64,000 nucleotides of DNA from Molanna angustata (GCA_963576475.1 OY754974.1:5753274-5817273); one strand, 5' to 3'; shown: positions 1-11,649, numbered from the stretch's first letter. Notes: generated from the sequence alone by a model not told the origin. A program made the numbers and translations.

Positions 1-102
1 ATTAAGGAATGGACGGGCTTCAGAACTGTGGAGCAGATATTCCAGGCAGCACAGGACAGAGAGAGATTCGCCAGAGTGTTCTCCAAAGTCGGAGGTTACT
101 GA
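1..102 (+). pseudogene. C-terminal tail of a non-LTR retrotransposon ORF, cut by the window edge
   Basis: The first 34 codons are open and end in TGA at 100-102. The peptide starts IKEWTG and continues with AAQDRERFARVF, the pattern seen at the extreme C-terminus of insect endonuclease-reverse transcriptase LINE proteins, where a DDI-K-WTG segment is followed by an aromatic and basic AxDRxRW-like helix. The 5' part lies outside the window, so the clade and intactness cannot be judged. A 3' UTR probably follows, but no clear poly(A) or target duplication is seen. Confidence 0.6.
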
Positions 103-669
103 CAGGGAACCAGGAGAAGAAGATTGTGAATATTATTTTGTGAACTGAAAGACGTTACCCAAAGGAACAAGATTGTCCCGAGACTAATGTAAAAAAATCT
201 AGGAGGCAAATTGATCACTACTGCAGTTGAATAAGTTTTTAGTACGTTTGTAAAACTACAGAGTGTTTTTTAAATATCCATGCCAAAAAGTTGTACATTG
301 ATACACAAGCTAATCTTGATGATGGATAAGCTATGGATGTAAATAAGTGTAAATTCAAAACATCTATCGGAAGTGATATATAATGCTCATTGGTGATTCA
401 TCAATCAAGTAATAACAGTAGGTACATAGAACATAAAACACCTTCAATTTACTTATTTATATATCATTAATTTATACCTGGTGCATATTACATATATAAT
501 AGAAATAAAATATCGTTGGTTTGGTCTACTTAATTAAATAAGTTGAAGCTTTTTAAATAAGTCAATAATCAAAACATATCCTATAACTATGTTAAGTTCT
601 TGACAGAACTCTATTTTATGTATAAAAGATATATTATAAATATAAAATAATTGGTTTATGTTCTATTAA
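103..669. other. AT-rich gene-free stretch
   Basis: No coding signal is visible. From about 600 to 669 the minus strand continues the repeat whose hammerhead-like core lies at 1359-1403; the two parts are separated by the foldback element at 670-1347. The rest is unique-looking AT-rich DNA. Confidence 0.5.
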
Positions 670-1347
670 GGGGGGGACTGCTGCCAACGAACCTATTTTT
701 CAATTTGATATACCATCATTATTTATTATCGAATCGTTTTGAAAAAAATAATTTAGATAGTTTGGGTATTAATAAACAAAAATATACCTTAATTTTTTGA
801 TAATGTTCTGTATAAATTCTTGTAGAAAAATAATGGCATACCCCGATTTTCAACGTTTATCTTTTTTTTTAATAAACTATAGGGCGTAGAGTAATATATT
901 TTCTTTTAAATCAAAGATGACAAAAATATCTAGAAAAATATGATGTGACGCTGCATTAATGCTTCAGGTTTAGTAAATAAACCTAAAAAAACATATTATT
1001 TTCCATTCAGCGCCATTGCGTTTAAAAGTTTTTTTTTGATTATTTACTTAACCTGATGCGCTAATGCAACATCATATCATATTTTTCCAGGTATTTTGTT
1101 CTTTTTTAATTTATAAAAAAAAATATTGCTCTATACCTTATAATTTTTTTAGAAATGTAAGATAAATGTCTAAAATCGCTTATTATTTTCTTACAAGAAT
1201 ATATACAGAACATAATCAAAAAGTTAAGTAATATTTCTCTTTATTAATATCTAAACTAACTAGTTTATTTTTTTCAAAATGATTCGTTTTGTAGTAATGA
1301 TGGTATATCAAATTGAAAAAATAGGTACGTTGGCAGCAGTCGCCCTC
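670..1347. mobile_element. Foldback (hairpin) MITE-like element with TTAA target duplication
   Basis: The left end GGGGGGGACTGCTGCCAACG and the reverse complement of the right end (GAGGGCGACTGCTGCCAACG) match with two differences. Similarity continues inward, so the element is essentially two arms of about 330 bp facing each other. TTAA flanks both ends (666-669 and 1348-1351). Removing the element and one TTAA restores a sequence that matches the paralogous repeat at 2391-2420, which is an empty site. No transposase is encoded, so it is non-autonomous. TTAA targeting is typical of the piggyBac superfamily, but the G-run terminus is not the usual piggyBac end, so the superfamily is only inferred. 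Confidence 0.8.
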
Positions 1348-1358
1348 TTAAATTTAAT

Positions 1359-1403
1359 TTATTATCGACGCGTTTCGTGCAAGGCACATCGTCACAATAA
1401 TAA
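1359..1403 (-). ncRNA. Hammerhead-ribozyme-like motif, copy 1
   Basis: Read on the minus strand there is an 8-bp stem I (TTATTATT with GATAATAA, one G-U pair), then GTGACGA in place of the consensus CTGANGA, a GTGC-CTT-GCAC hairpin as stem II, GAAA, and a short stem III ending GTC before the predicted cleavage site. The order matches a type I hammerhead. The first core base is G instead of C and one extra U precedes stem II, so activity is doubtful. A paralog lies at 2354-2398. Confidence 0.45.
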
Positions 1404-1725
1404 TATAAAAGACTAAAACTAGTCGTCATATACTAAATAAACAAGTCAATTGTTTAAAAATGTTAGTTTTTGAAAGGTTGAAAAATAAGTTATATAATGC
1501 AAATGAATCTATATAAACCTGTTTCAATAAAATGAACATAGTTGGGTCACTGGATGTAGTCCCCTGTGTTCATTAGGTCTGTAACAAAAAAGAAACGACA
1601 GCATTAAAATTCGGGAAGTTAATAATATTGTATTGTATTATTATTCTCTTATAAGTGTGGTTAAAACCAATGCATTTCACAGATATTTGGTAGTTATAAT
1701 TATAAATACCTTAATATTTTTCTAA

Positions 1726-2360
1726 AATGAAGCAGACATGACAGAACTGATCGAACGGGTGAAGAAAGAAAGCCGAAAGTATGGGTTGGAAATAAATGGA
1801 AGCAAAACCAAACTCATGATTATTGACAGGGCAAATCTCCTACAGCTTTCGGGAAGACTGCAAGGTCTGGAAACTGTTAAAGACTTTGTATACCTAGGTT
1901 CTCAAATCAGTGCCGAGGGTGTGTGTGAGAAGGAAATAAAAAGACGAATAGCCATGGCTAAAAATGCTTTTACACTTCTGAACAAGATCTGCAAAGATCG
2001 AGATATTTCCAACTCCACCAAAATTAAAATCATCAGAACCCTTATCTTCCCAATATCCCTATGTGCAGCCGAAACCTGGACAATGAAGTCCCGTGATCGT
2101 GACAGGATTGACTTATTTGAAATGTGGTGTTGGCGTCGCATGTTGAGGATTCCGTGGACTGCAAGAAGAACAAATGACTCGGTCCTTAAAGAGCTCAATA
2201 TAAAAGAAAGATTGTCTACAGTATGCAGCCGCCGGGTATTGAGCTTTTTTGGTCACATCGCCTGGAAAAAAGTATTATAGAGGCGACTAGTTCTGTCCAT
2301 AAGCAGCCCCATAGAGCACGACCCTCAGCATTGAGGAAACGAAGAAGAAGAAGAATATTA
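1726..2360 (+). pseudogene. 5'-truncated LINE reverse transcriptase, thumb and C-terminal region
   Basis: An open segment of about 180 codons (1738-2280) starts just after the expected YADD box. It shows YGLEINGSKTK, the FVYLGSQI palm/thumb motif, EIKRRIAMAK, the region around CAAETWT, then FEMWCWRRMLRIPWT and a degraded FFGHIA box. This order is characteristic of the endonuclease-reverse transcriptase LINE group common in insects. TAG at 2278-2280 interrupts the tail, which decays and ends in a (GAA)n run near 2345-2357. Catalytic residues and the endonuclease are absent through 5' truncation, so it cannot act alone. Confidence 0.8.
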
Positions 2361-2398
2361 TTCTGAAGCTGTGTCTTGCATGAAACGCATCGATAATC
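2354..2398 (+). ncRNA. Hammerhead-ribozyme-like motif, copy 2
   Basis: This is the paralog of the minus-strand motif at 1359-1403. ATTATT pairs with GATAAT as stem I, the core starts CTGAAG, a GTGT-CTT-GCAT hairpin forms stem II with wobble pairs, GAAA follows, and CGCATC stands where copy 1 has CGCGTC. The G-to-A change in stem III and the last core base argue that this copy is decayed. Downstream it keeps the uninterrupted target site of the foldback element. Confidence 0.4.
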
Positions 2399-2460
2399 AA
2401 TTAAATTTAATAGAATAAAACCAAGTATTTTTTGTTTTATATTAAAAAGATATATATACA

Positions 2461-2818
2461 TATTTATTTATTTATTTAACTTTTTGTACATAATATAAAC
2501 AATTATAATGCACACTGGCGGGCTTATTGCCATTAGGCAATTTCTTCCAACCAAACAGATTACAGAGTGACAGAATTATACATGTACAACAATAAAAAAA
2601 ATGATAGCTACAAAAGAACAAATAAAATATACATAACTCTAAGATAAATAAAAAGAAAAACATCATAGCAACAAAAAGGGATTGGGAAGGAATATGAAGA
2701 GGAAATCGAGATCAGGTGTTTAGGGATAAATATTACGTAGCAAAGGGAAGGAAGGAAAAGGATAGGGATCAGGTATTATCGGAGAGATATCCCTGCTTTA
2801 GTCTTCTCTTGAAAATGT
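2461..2818 (-). pseudogene. 3' end of a CR1/Jockey-like LINE, antisense
   Basis: On the minus strand a short coding end reads FKRRLKQGYLSDNT then stop near 2774. An AT- and pyrimidine-rich 3' UTR follows, carrying a conserved GAAGAAATTGCC-TAAT-GGCAAT hairpin near 2530-2553, and the copy ends in a TTTA-type A-rich tail at 2461-2480. The same UTR occurs at 35106-35420, 50160-50278 and 60255-60420, which defines one LINE family. Only the last few codons survive here. Confidence 0.6.
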
Positions 2819-2829
2819 AGGTATGTAGG

Positions 2830-3384
2830 TATCATATAAAATAAATATTCATTATATAACTATTTTGGAGTAAAGATCAAAAATATTGGTAAATAAACTA
2901 AATTTAGTAAATTTTATTACATCATCTAGAATAACGAGACAGCGCCTACTTTTTTCAAAAATACTCCATGAACTAATGCAGGATACCGCTTTATAGAATA
3001 TGTAAAAACATTAATGAACAATTTAATGACCATATTGACATTTTTATTGCATCTGAATCTATGTATATTCAAAAGGGAAATTTTAAAAAAGATCACTGAT
3101 ACAACCTCTTAGGACCTGGGTATGGCTGGAATGCACTGTTGAAGAAGTAATGTCATATGAGTGATGTCATTCTTGTGTATTCCAAACTATACTTCATAAT
3201 ATATTTTTTCAATAAGTATTAATTTTTTATATTTTATTACTTTTATCTCTATCTTATGTCATCTCTAAGCACGTCTATGTTTACATTGTAACTTCTCTAT
3301 AGGAAATATTGTGATTGCACATGTAAACCAACGTAATTATTGATAAAACAAAAATGTGTGATGTGTAATTGTTTCGAACGAAGA
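2830..3384. other. Gene-free AT-rich stretch
   Basis: No coding potential, RNA gene or recognisable repeat was seen here. Confidence 0.4.
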
Positions 3385-3850
3385 TACCTCCAGGTTTCGA
3401 GCTGCCAAGAAGGCTGTGGACCTCCCTGAATAGGATCCGCACTTGACATGGACGCTGCAACTACCTTATGGCAAAGTGGGGCATTGTTCCATCCGCACAA
3501 TGCGATTGCGGCCACCCCTTTCAAACAATGCAACATCTCTTCTCAGCCCAATCCCGTCCACTCCTGGACGAAGGCCTCCTCCATCTCCCCAGACATCAAG
3601 ATGTAGGGCAGCAGCTGCATCAAAAGCAAGATAAGCCAAAAAACCACCACAAAAGGCTAAGATACTGCGAATCACCAACCCGCAGGGCAAGCGTGGTGAT
3701 TTAACGCCAAACAACCCTCCAAAACTTGAATGCAACATATATTGCAAGAATGCAGCGTCCATGCATATGAAGGACCAAAGTCTGACATTATTTTACGAAT
3801 TGACACCGGCATTTGTGGATTGGCTCGGAGCCCTCGACGTGAATGTGTGA
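3385..3850 (+). pseudogene. C-terminal end of a LINE ORF2 (zinc-finger tail), split by an insertion
   Basis: The first part encodes LPRRLWTSLNRIRT, then HGRCNYLMAKWG and CDCGHPFQTMQH. This is the typical C-terminal CCHC-like region of R1/Jockey/I-type LINEs that carry RNase H. It is broken by 192 bp at 3537-3728. The frame resumes as ILQECSVHAYEG and, after a further shift, ends AFVDWLGALDVNV with TGA at 3848-3850. AATGCAACAT is duplicated on both sides of the insertion. An in-frame stop also lies in the RIRT-HGRC region. Only the 3' end of the LINE is present. Confidence 0.75.
3537..3728. mobile_element. 192-bp SINE-like or LINE-end insertion with 10-bp target duplication
   Basis: AATGCAACAT occurs at 3527-3536 and 3729-3738, exactly bounding this segment, and removal restores the LINE reading frame. 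Inside are GTCCACTCCTGGACGAAGGC and an ACCCGCAGGGCAAGCGTGG stretch, which resemble widespread insect retroposon sequences. No A-rich tail is obvious, so the orientation is not certain. Confidence 0.65.
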
Positions 3851-3924
3851 TTGCCATATCGTGCTATTTTGTATTTGATTGCTGTCATTGCTGTGTTTTG
3901 TTCATTTTGATTTTAAACATTTGA

Positions 3925-4542
3925 TTCACTAGTACCATACGATAGATAAATAATAATTGTTTTTTCTCTTAATGAATATTCAAATATACGCAACATCATA
4001 AAATTTTCTCATATCATATTACTTTTAAAACCTTTGACGTATGTCTGTCTGCGAATCACGCTGTAGCACGAATATGACAATTTTCTTAACACCTATATAC
4101 GGAGTCTACTTCGTAGGCGCCATTCGTTGGTTATTTCTGAAAGTAATTGAAAGTCACAAAGAGGCTTACGAGGACAATATATGACGGTGCAATTCCAACG
4201 GTTCTCATTCCGATCCAATAGTGCAAGAATAGCATTTATTATACCTACATACATTATACGAGTTTAAGAAATTATTATTCCATTTCGATGGTGCAATGTC
4301 TTCGCTTCCAGCTATGCATGCACCTACCTATCAAATTCCTTTAGAGACTTTTTAATATTTGCAGACAATAATAAAACATCGCCAGCGTGGAACCGAAACT
4401 TTAATTTCAACTCAATCCAAACTGAGCTCGATAGGCATTTTCATATTTGAAAGCGTTTGGTAATAGTTTAGATAGGTAACCGTAGATATGTAGTTTTGAT
4501 ATGATATCTAAAACTAGTCGTTTTAAGTACATTAAGCAAGAC
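3925..4542. other. Gene-free stretch
   Basis: AT-rich with scattered short homologies but no coding or RNA signal that I can support. Confidence 0.4.
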
Positions 4543-4680
4543 GACTGGTTAGGTATCTGACCTCTGAGTCAAAGTTTCCGGTAGATACACAATTATTAAT
4601 TTATTGTGTTTAAAGTCTGGATTTGGGGGCCTGTGAAGTTTCCAGAAAGTGGCAACTGTTATTGCGTGCGTAATAAATCA
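4543..4680 (+). repeat. Degraded copy of the tRNA-headed SINE family 2
   Basis: It starts within the tRNA-like A-box region (GGTTAGGTATCTGAC) and continues with the SINE body TCTGGATTTG, the CTTCCAGAA-like GTTTCCAGAAAGTGGCAAC and GCGTGCGT segment. It aligns with the copies at 30378-30622 (minus) and 42466-42637 (plus). The 5' end of the head is missing. Confidence 0.55.
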
Positions 4681-4829
4681 ATATTTGACATAGGTACATA
4701 TGTAGTAGGCATAGAATAATAATAAAACTATAGAATACTCATTCCCATATATGTAATACCTCATATATTCCCATATAATATTTATTGCCGGCTCGTGTCA
4801 ATATATTTTTGTATGACTCTGCTGTAATG

Positions 4830-5630
<801 letters not shown>

Positions 5631-5910
5631 CGCCGCTTCTGGATATATTTAAAAATAATTAAAACACGCAATAACATTTTCATCCCCCTATTCAACCATT
5701 CTTTATATTGAATATTATGTGTACATGCACCAGCGACCAATTATTTCCTATTAACTTAATGAAAACCATTTATATATATTATTATTAAACACTTGCGTAA
5801 GTTATCACTGACCCGCGTGACATATCTTATGTAACCCTATACACATATTACATGTAGGCACCGAAATCCTATATAACAGTACTTAAATGTAACAATATTT
5901 TTATCTTAGT

Positions 5911-6253
5911 GTCATTTAAATGTGTCCCCCTTTTTTTAAATATGTTCATAAAATGTGTTAAATGTAATGATACTGGTCTTATTATGTACTTAAATAATTA
6001 AATGTGTCATTCCTTAATTCATTTTATATATATGCTCATAAAATTTGTTATTGATATGTCAAACAAATATCAGTTTTTTATCTTATACAAATATGTCATT
6101 TAAATGTGTCTTTTTTAAATATGTTCATAAAATGTGTAAAATGTAATGATACTGTTTCTTATCATGTACTTAAATAATTTATATGCGTCTTTCTTAAATT
6201 CATTTTATATAATATGCTCATAAAATTTGTTATTGATATGTCAAACAAATATA
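5911..6253. repeat. 184-bp tandem duplication
   Basis: GTCATTTAAATGTGTC begins at 5911 and again at 6095. Both units share a TATGTTCATAAAATGTG part and an ATGCTCATAAAATTTGTTA part, ending AAACAAATAT. The second copy stops near 6253. It lies upstream of the repeat end at 6600-6740 and may belong to the same element. Confidence 0.7.
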
Positions 6254-6599
6254 GTATAAAATAGAAGCCCTAATGTATAAATATTTATGTGTAACATAAT
6301 AATTTTTTGTCATTATAATATATTATTTTAGTTGTTTACATATAAGAACTATATAAATTGCCACCCATAATTATTAAGAAATTGACATACTGAAATAGTA
6401 ATAATGGGCTTTACCAAAAAATCCAATTCCTATACACACGGCTTATTTTAATTTTAATTGTATATCTTCCTTCTCTCTCCCTCTCACACAAATACCCGTT
6501 TGTCTGTCCCTTTTCCAGTACCTCATTATGTGTCAGGTTTTCCCATCATTAATAGCATTATATACATACATTTATCTATTTACCTGTTATAACCTTTGT

Positions 6600-6740
6600 T
6601 TAATTTTGTATAAAAGAAATGTGAACTGTGTACTCAACACCAGTTGATTGGCCTTATAAGCCGAAACGCTCGTCGGGAGAAAAATAAAATAACTTGTGGA
6701 ATTATATATGTGTTCATATTAATCATTGTCGAAATAAAAT
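6600..6740 (+). repeat. 3' end of a repeat with a hammerhead-like GAAAC...GTC core (family 3)
   Basis: Contains TTGATTGGCCTTATAAGCC, then GAAACG, CT, CGTC and GGGAG. The GGCC/GCC hairpin followed by GAAA and an ACG-CT-CGT stem copies the hammerhead stem II / GAAA / stem III layout, but the CTGANGA box is degenerate. It is followed by an ATAAAAT-rich end and TATATATGTGTTCATATT. The related palindromic copy is at 24820-25002. Confidence 0.45.
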
Positions 6741-7231
6741 TTGTTTATGGTCATAGAATTATATAATCTAAGTTTATGGTATACATAGTCTGGATTCGAT
6801 TAAGTATTGCAAAAAAGTCATATTCATCAGTGTTGAGAAATGTTAAAAGAACTCGTTTTTTGTTAAAATTACTCATATATTTTATCTCGTATTATTTTCT
6901 CAATATTTTTTCACACACAATTTTTCACAATTTGATAAGTAATGTTACAAAAGTAAAACTCAAATTCAAATTCATATAATGGAACACAATATTTATATTC
7001 TGTAGTTCAATGCATAAAGGTTGTGCCTACCACTATGTTTTTACACAATCAGAAAATACCTGAATTAATTTTCTCTCCTTTTCTCGATCAAATCCTTTAA
7101 TTTATATAAAATATTATTTTTTTCCTCTTATTGTAATGTTATTTTTTGTTATCGCTGTGAATACTTTGCTTTTAAGTATAGTTTAACTTAACTTTCCATA
7201 CTGATGAATTGGGCGCATCGCATAAAATTTC

Positions 7232-7285
7232 ATGCACATACACACACCCTCACATATACACCCTCACACACACCCCCTCACACCC

Positions 7286-7339
<54 letters not shown>
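7232..7339. repeat. (CA)n microsatellite
   Basis: CACA repeats with CCCTCA interruptions at the left and a pure run on the right. It lies just upstream of the RTE-like insertion. Confidence 0.95.
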
Positions 7340-7340
<1 letters not shown>

Positions 7341-7564
7341 GTAGTATAATATATCGTACTTTCAACTTTTGTCTTATTTATTATTCTTTGTTTTTTTTTC
7401 TTACACTACTAAATTAATTAGGTATATTATATTTAATTGATATTGGACGTGACTATTTTTTTATATTGTATATCATCAATTTACTTGTCCAGTTATTGTT
7501 TGTGTACTTTAAATAAAATAAATTAAAATAAAATTAAATGAAAACACTTTACATACATTGTAGT

Positions 7565-10365
7565 GGTCATATGGAAAAAAGAGAATATAATCTTTATTAC
7601 AGCTGTCATAAGAAGTACCATATACTGGGGACAGGTTTCATTGTGGCAAAAAGAATGAAGCATCTGGTTATAGATTTCAAACCAATAAGTGAGAGATTAT
7701 GTGTTATAAGGTTGAAAGGAAAATTCTTTAACACAAGCATAATAAATGCACATGCCCCCACGGAAGAAAGCACAGAGGAAGATAAGGATGAATGGTATAA
7801 CTTGTTGGAAAGAACATATGATTCGTGTCCAAACAATGATATTAAAATTGTTCTTGGTGATATGAATGCAAAAGTTGGAAGAGACTCAATGTATCATCCT
7901 GTAATCGGTGCAAATAGCCTTCATGAGACTCATAATGATAACGGTGAAAGGCTGATAGATTTTGCTACATCACATGGAATGTCTGTTGGAAGTACTATGT
8001 TCATCCACAAAGACATACATAAAGTCACATGGAGGTCTCCGGATGGCCGCACAAATAATCAAATCGATCATATTCTGATTGACGGAAGACACATATCCAA
8101 CCTCATCGACGTACGAACCTATAAAGGAGCCAACTGCGACTCTGACCACTTTTTGGTGGTTAGTAAAGTCAGAGCACGAATTTCTAAGGCCAAAATGCAA
8201 CCAACAGAAAGACAGAACAAAATAAATGTTGAAGCTTTAAAGGACTTAGAGATACGAGCAAGGTTCAAGGAGGAATTGAATAGGATAAACAATAGTGTCG
8301 ACTTCAATAAAACAGCAACTGAAATATGGAAGGACTGCCAAATAAATATCAAAGAAGCAGCCCTAGCCGTACTTGGAAACGTGAGACAGACAAGACGACC
8401 TGAATGGTTTGATGGTGATTACATGTGAGTGACAAATTTAAAGAATGAGGCATATAAGAAAATGCAACAGAGAAATACAAGGGCCACTCAAGAAGAATAT
8501 AGAGAGAGAAGACGAGAAGAAAAGCACACTCATAAAAGGAAAAAGAGAGAATATGAAAAGCTGAGGCTGGTGGAATTGGAAACATTGAAGTCTCAAAATG
8601 AAACAAGAAAGTTCTACCAAAGGATTAACCAACAGCGGAAGGAATTCAAACCCAGAACAACTGCCTGTAGAAACAAAAATGGTGAAATTCTTAATGACAA
8701 TGTAGATATCCTTAAGCGCTGGGCACAACACTTTGATGAAATGTTGAATAACGAAACCACCACAAGGGAATCAGACATAAATATCCCCCCCTTCGAACAA
8801 CATGAAGATGATCAACCGGACCCAACCTTGGAAGAAGTAAACAAAGCATTAAGCCTACTCAAAAATAATAAGTCTCCAGGTCACGATGGAATACCAGGTG
8901 AGCTACTCAAATACGGTGGAGAGACAATAGGTAGACTCATGCACACAATTATTGGTAAAATATGGGACACTGAATCAATACCAGAAGAATGGAATACTGG
9001 GATTATATGTCCACTACATAAAAAAGGTGACACAATGGACTGCAGCAACTACAGAGGTATAACGCTCCTGAGTTCAGCCTATAAAGTGTTTGCAGGGGTT
9101 CTATTCATGCGACTTATGCCACATGCAGAACATATAATTGGGCAATACCAAAGTGGTTTCAGGCCAGGAAGATCGACAATTGACCAAATTTTTGCCCTTA
9201 GGCAAATACTGGAAAAAACGCTCGAGTATAATATAGAGACCCACCATTTATTTATAGATTTTAAGGCAGCATACGATAGTGTCAATAGAGCGACATTGTA
9301 CGAGGCCATGATGGAAATGGGAGTTCCATTCAAACTAGTAAGACTAGTGAGAGCGACATTACATGGTTCAAATTGTAGGGTCAAAATACAAACTAGCACC
9401 TCGGACATATTTAAAACCTATAATGGCTTACGGCAGGGTGATGCATTGTCTTGCTTATTATTTAATATAGTACTAGAGAAAGCCATCAGAGATGCCAGAA
9501 TTGAGACAGCAGGTACAATTTTTCGCAAATCAAGCCAGATACTTGCATATGCAGATGATGTTGACATAATTGCAAGAACACCAAATGATGTAAAACAAGC
9601 GTTTATACACTTGGAAAATGCTTCTGCCAGAATGGGACTTCAAGTGAACTCTTCTAAGACAAAATATATGATTGCAGCTAAAATGTCCAACCATAGAAAT
9701 GCCCAAGAAACTCTGATTAGTGCTGGTAATCATACCATTGAAACTGTGGGGTCGTTTCAGTACCTAGGTTCAATAATAACCAGTAACAACGATGTTAGTG
9801 TCGAGATTAAAAGACGAATAGCTGTGGCAAATAAATGTTATTTCGGTATTCACCGACATCTCAAGTCCCGATTGTTGACACGAAATACCAAGTTGTTATT
9901 GTATAAAACATTGCTGCGACCAGTACTCGTATATGGTGCTGAATGCTGGGTTCTTAATAGGAAGGATGAAAAAGCGCTGCTGGTTTTTGAACGGAAGGTT
10001 TTGAGAAAAATCTTTGGGCCTCTTTGTGAGAGTGGAATATGGAGGATAAGGTACAATCATGAGCTGGAGAACCTTTACAGTGATCCTAACATAGTAAAAT
10101 ATATTAAAATACATCGGCTTCAATGGTAAGGGCACGTTCAGCGAATGGAGGAATGCCGAATCCCAAAGAAGATTCTCGACACACGACCGGAGGGGAGACG
10201 TGGTGTGGGGAGACCCAAGCTGCGGTGGATGGACGGCGTACAGGAGGATCTAAAGAGGATTGGCGTGACAAACTGGAGAATGCAGACGATGGACCGGTCT
10301 AAATGGCGAAAAATTCTGGAGGAGGCCAAGGCTCACAGTGGGCTGTAGCGCCAATGATGATGATG
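7565..10365 (+). mobile_element. RTE-like non-LTR retrotransposon, 5'-truncated, 12-bp target duplication
   Basis: ATACATTGTAGT occurs at 7553-7564 and 10366-10377, exactly bounding the element. The 3' end is GCGCCA followed by a (TGA)n run, directly after the stop codon. A very short 3' UTR with a trinucleotide tail is typical of RTE-clade LINEs. The 5' UTR and the start of the endonuclease are missing. About 2.8 kb remains, compared with 3.3 kb for the full-length relative at 42638-45951. Confidence 0.85.
7571..10348 (+). pseudogene. RTE-like endonuclease-reverse transcriptase with two stop codons
   Basis: One continuous frame is broken only by TGA at 8426-8428 and TAA at 10127-10129. The first part is an APE-like endonuclease lacking its N-terminus and so the Glu of the QETRW motif; GDMNAK (near 7855), NQIDHILI (near 8057) and SDHF (near 8141) remain. 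The RT follows: NNKSPGHDGIPGELLK, LFIDFKAAYDS, GLRQGDALSCLLFN and YADD at 9548-9559, then the thumb and the GHVQRM tail with GRPKLRW and a final AHSGL. The protein nicks target DNA and reverse-transcribes element RNA. Conserved motifs with only two stops suggest a fairly recent loss. It is related to, but clearly distinct from, the intact copy at 42873-45932. Confidence 0.9.
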
Positions 10366-10870
10366 ATACATTGTAGTTAGGTGCGGGACACTTGCATTCG
10401 AAACACTTGGGTTCGACGGACATTTGGTGTGTGCCCACTGGGTCGTGATTTATTCTATTCAATGATATTTAATCTGCTTGAGAATTACATAAGTGAACTG
10501 ATTTTTGTAATGCTGTTTATAGGTATGTAGTTGATATTCAAGTATTTAGATACACAGATATTTAATATATAAAGATATATCAGTTTAAAAGTATTTTTCT
10601 TATTACAAATATTCTTACTTATTAAATAGTCTAAAATTATTATTATAATTTTAAAGAGAAATAAAAAACAATATACATAGGTACTTAAAATTATGCTAAA
10701 ATACATTGTTTATAGTAAATTTTCCTAAATATTACAATTATACATACAATATTATTATTTCTTTAAGCAAAAGCTTAGGCCCGCATGTAGTCACTATCGC
10801 GACTCGCGTGAGCGAGTTGCATTATAAATTGTGTTAAAGTACCATTAATCAGTTTTTAAACAGAATAAGT

Positions 10871-11037
10871 CACGATCAAGTGGGGTCGCACATAAGTGTC
10901 CATCGCACTTAAGTGTAATGCAGCCATGTGTCCCGCACTCATGTGGTCGCAATCATGTGTCCCGCACTCACGTGGTCGCAGACGTGTGTCCATCAATCAT
11001 GTGGTCGCAGCCATGCGTCACAGCCAAGTGTCCTAGA
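10871..11037. repeat. Degenerate minisatellite with GTGTCC / GTCGCA blocks, about 29-bp unit
   Basis: Blocks such as CATGTGTCCCGCACTCATGTG alternate with GGTCGCA in an irregular period of about 29 bp over five or six units. A short inverted-looking relative (GCGGGACACTTG) lies at 10381-10455, immediately after the RTE insertion. Confidence 0.6.
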
Positions 11038-11649
11038 CCATTGTTATCCTACGTTGTAATGTGGTTGGTATGAGGAATATTATAACTTATGTGAACAAAA
11101 GATAAATAAAATTGGTATAAGGGAAAAAAAATGTTGAATTATCCAGGCTAATAATTAATTATCCAATTACTTTGTAAACAAACTTCCTGCTGGCTGGATT
11201 AATCTGGCACCGAAACAATCTTGCCCTGGTTTTAATAAAATGCTTAATAATGCAACGTCCTGTAACCATTGCGTGCTAGTAACCAGTAATGCTATGTAGT
11301 TTATAAATACTAAAATGGCTAAGATTTATTCAAGCGTTTAACAATTCATACATACCCTTTGTTTTATCAAATTAAAAGGCAGGCGCTGCAATATGTTAGG
11401 GGTTAGGAATTAACGGTGTCAAGCATTATGCGCCATTAATTACATTGAATAAACTTGACATTAATTATGTCTTAGGAACAAGATGACACAACAAACCTTA
11501 ATAAAATTTTATGCAAGCTTTTTTAAGGAACTGGCTGTTTTAAAATTAACTATAATGATATACTTAAGAGATCTTATGTTGACATTTTTATGCTTTGTTC
11601 TTTTACGGTGGTTTATGATCATATTTATACCACTGTGAGATCTTCGAGA
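11038..11649. other. Gene-free stretch
   Basis: AT-rich with no supported coding or RNA signal. Confidence 0.4.
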
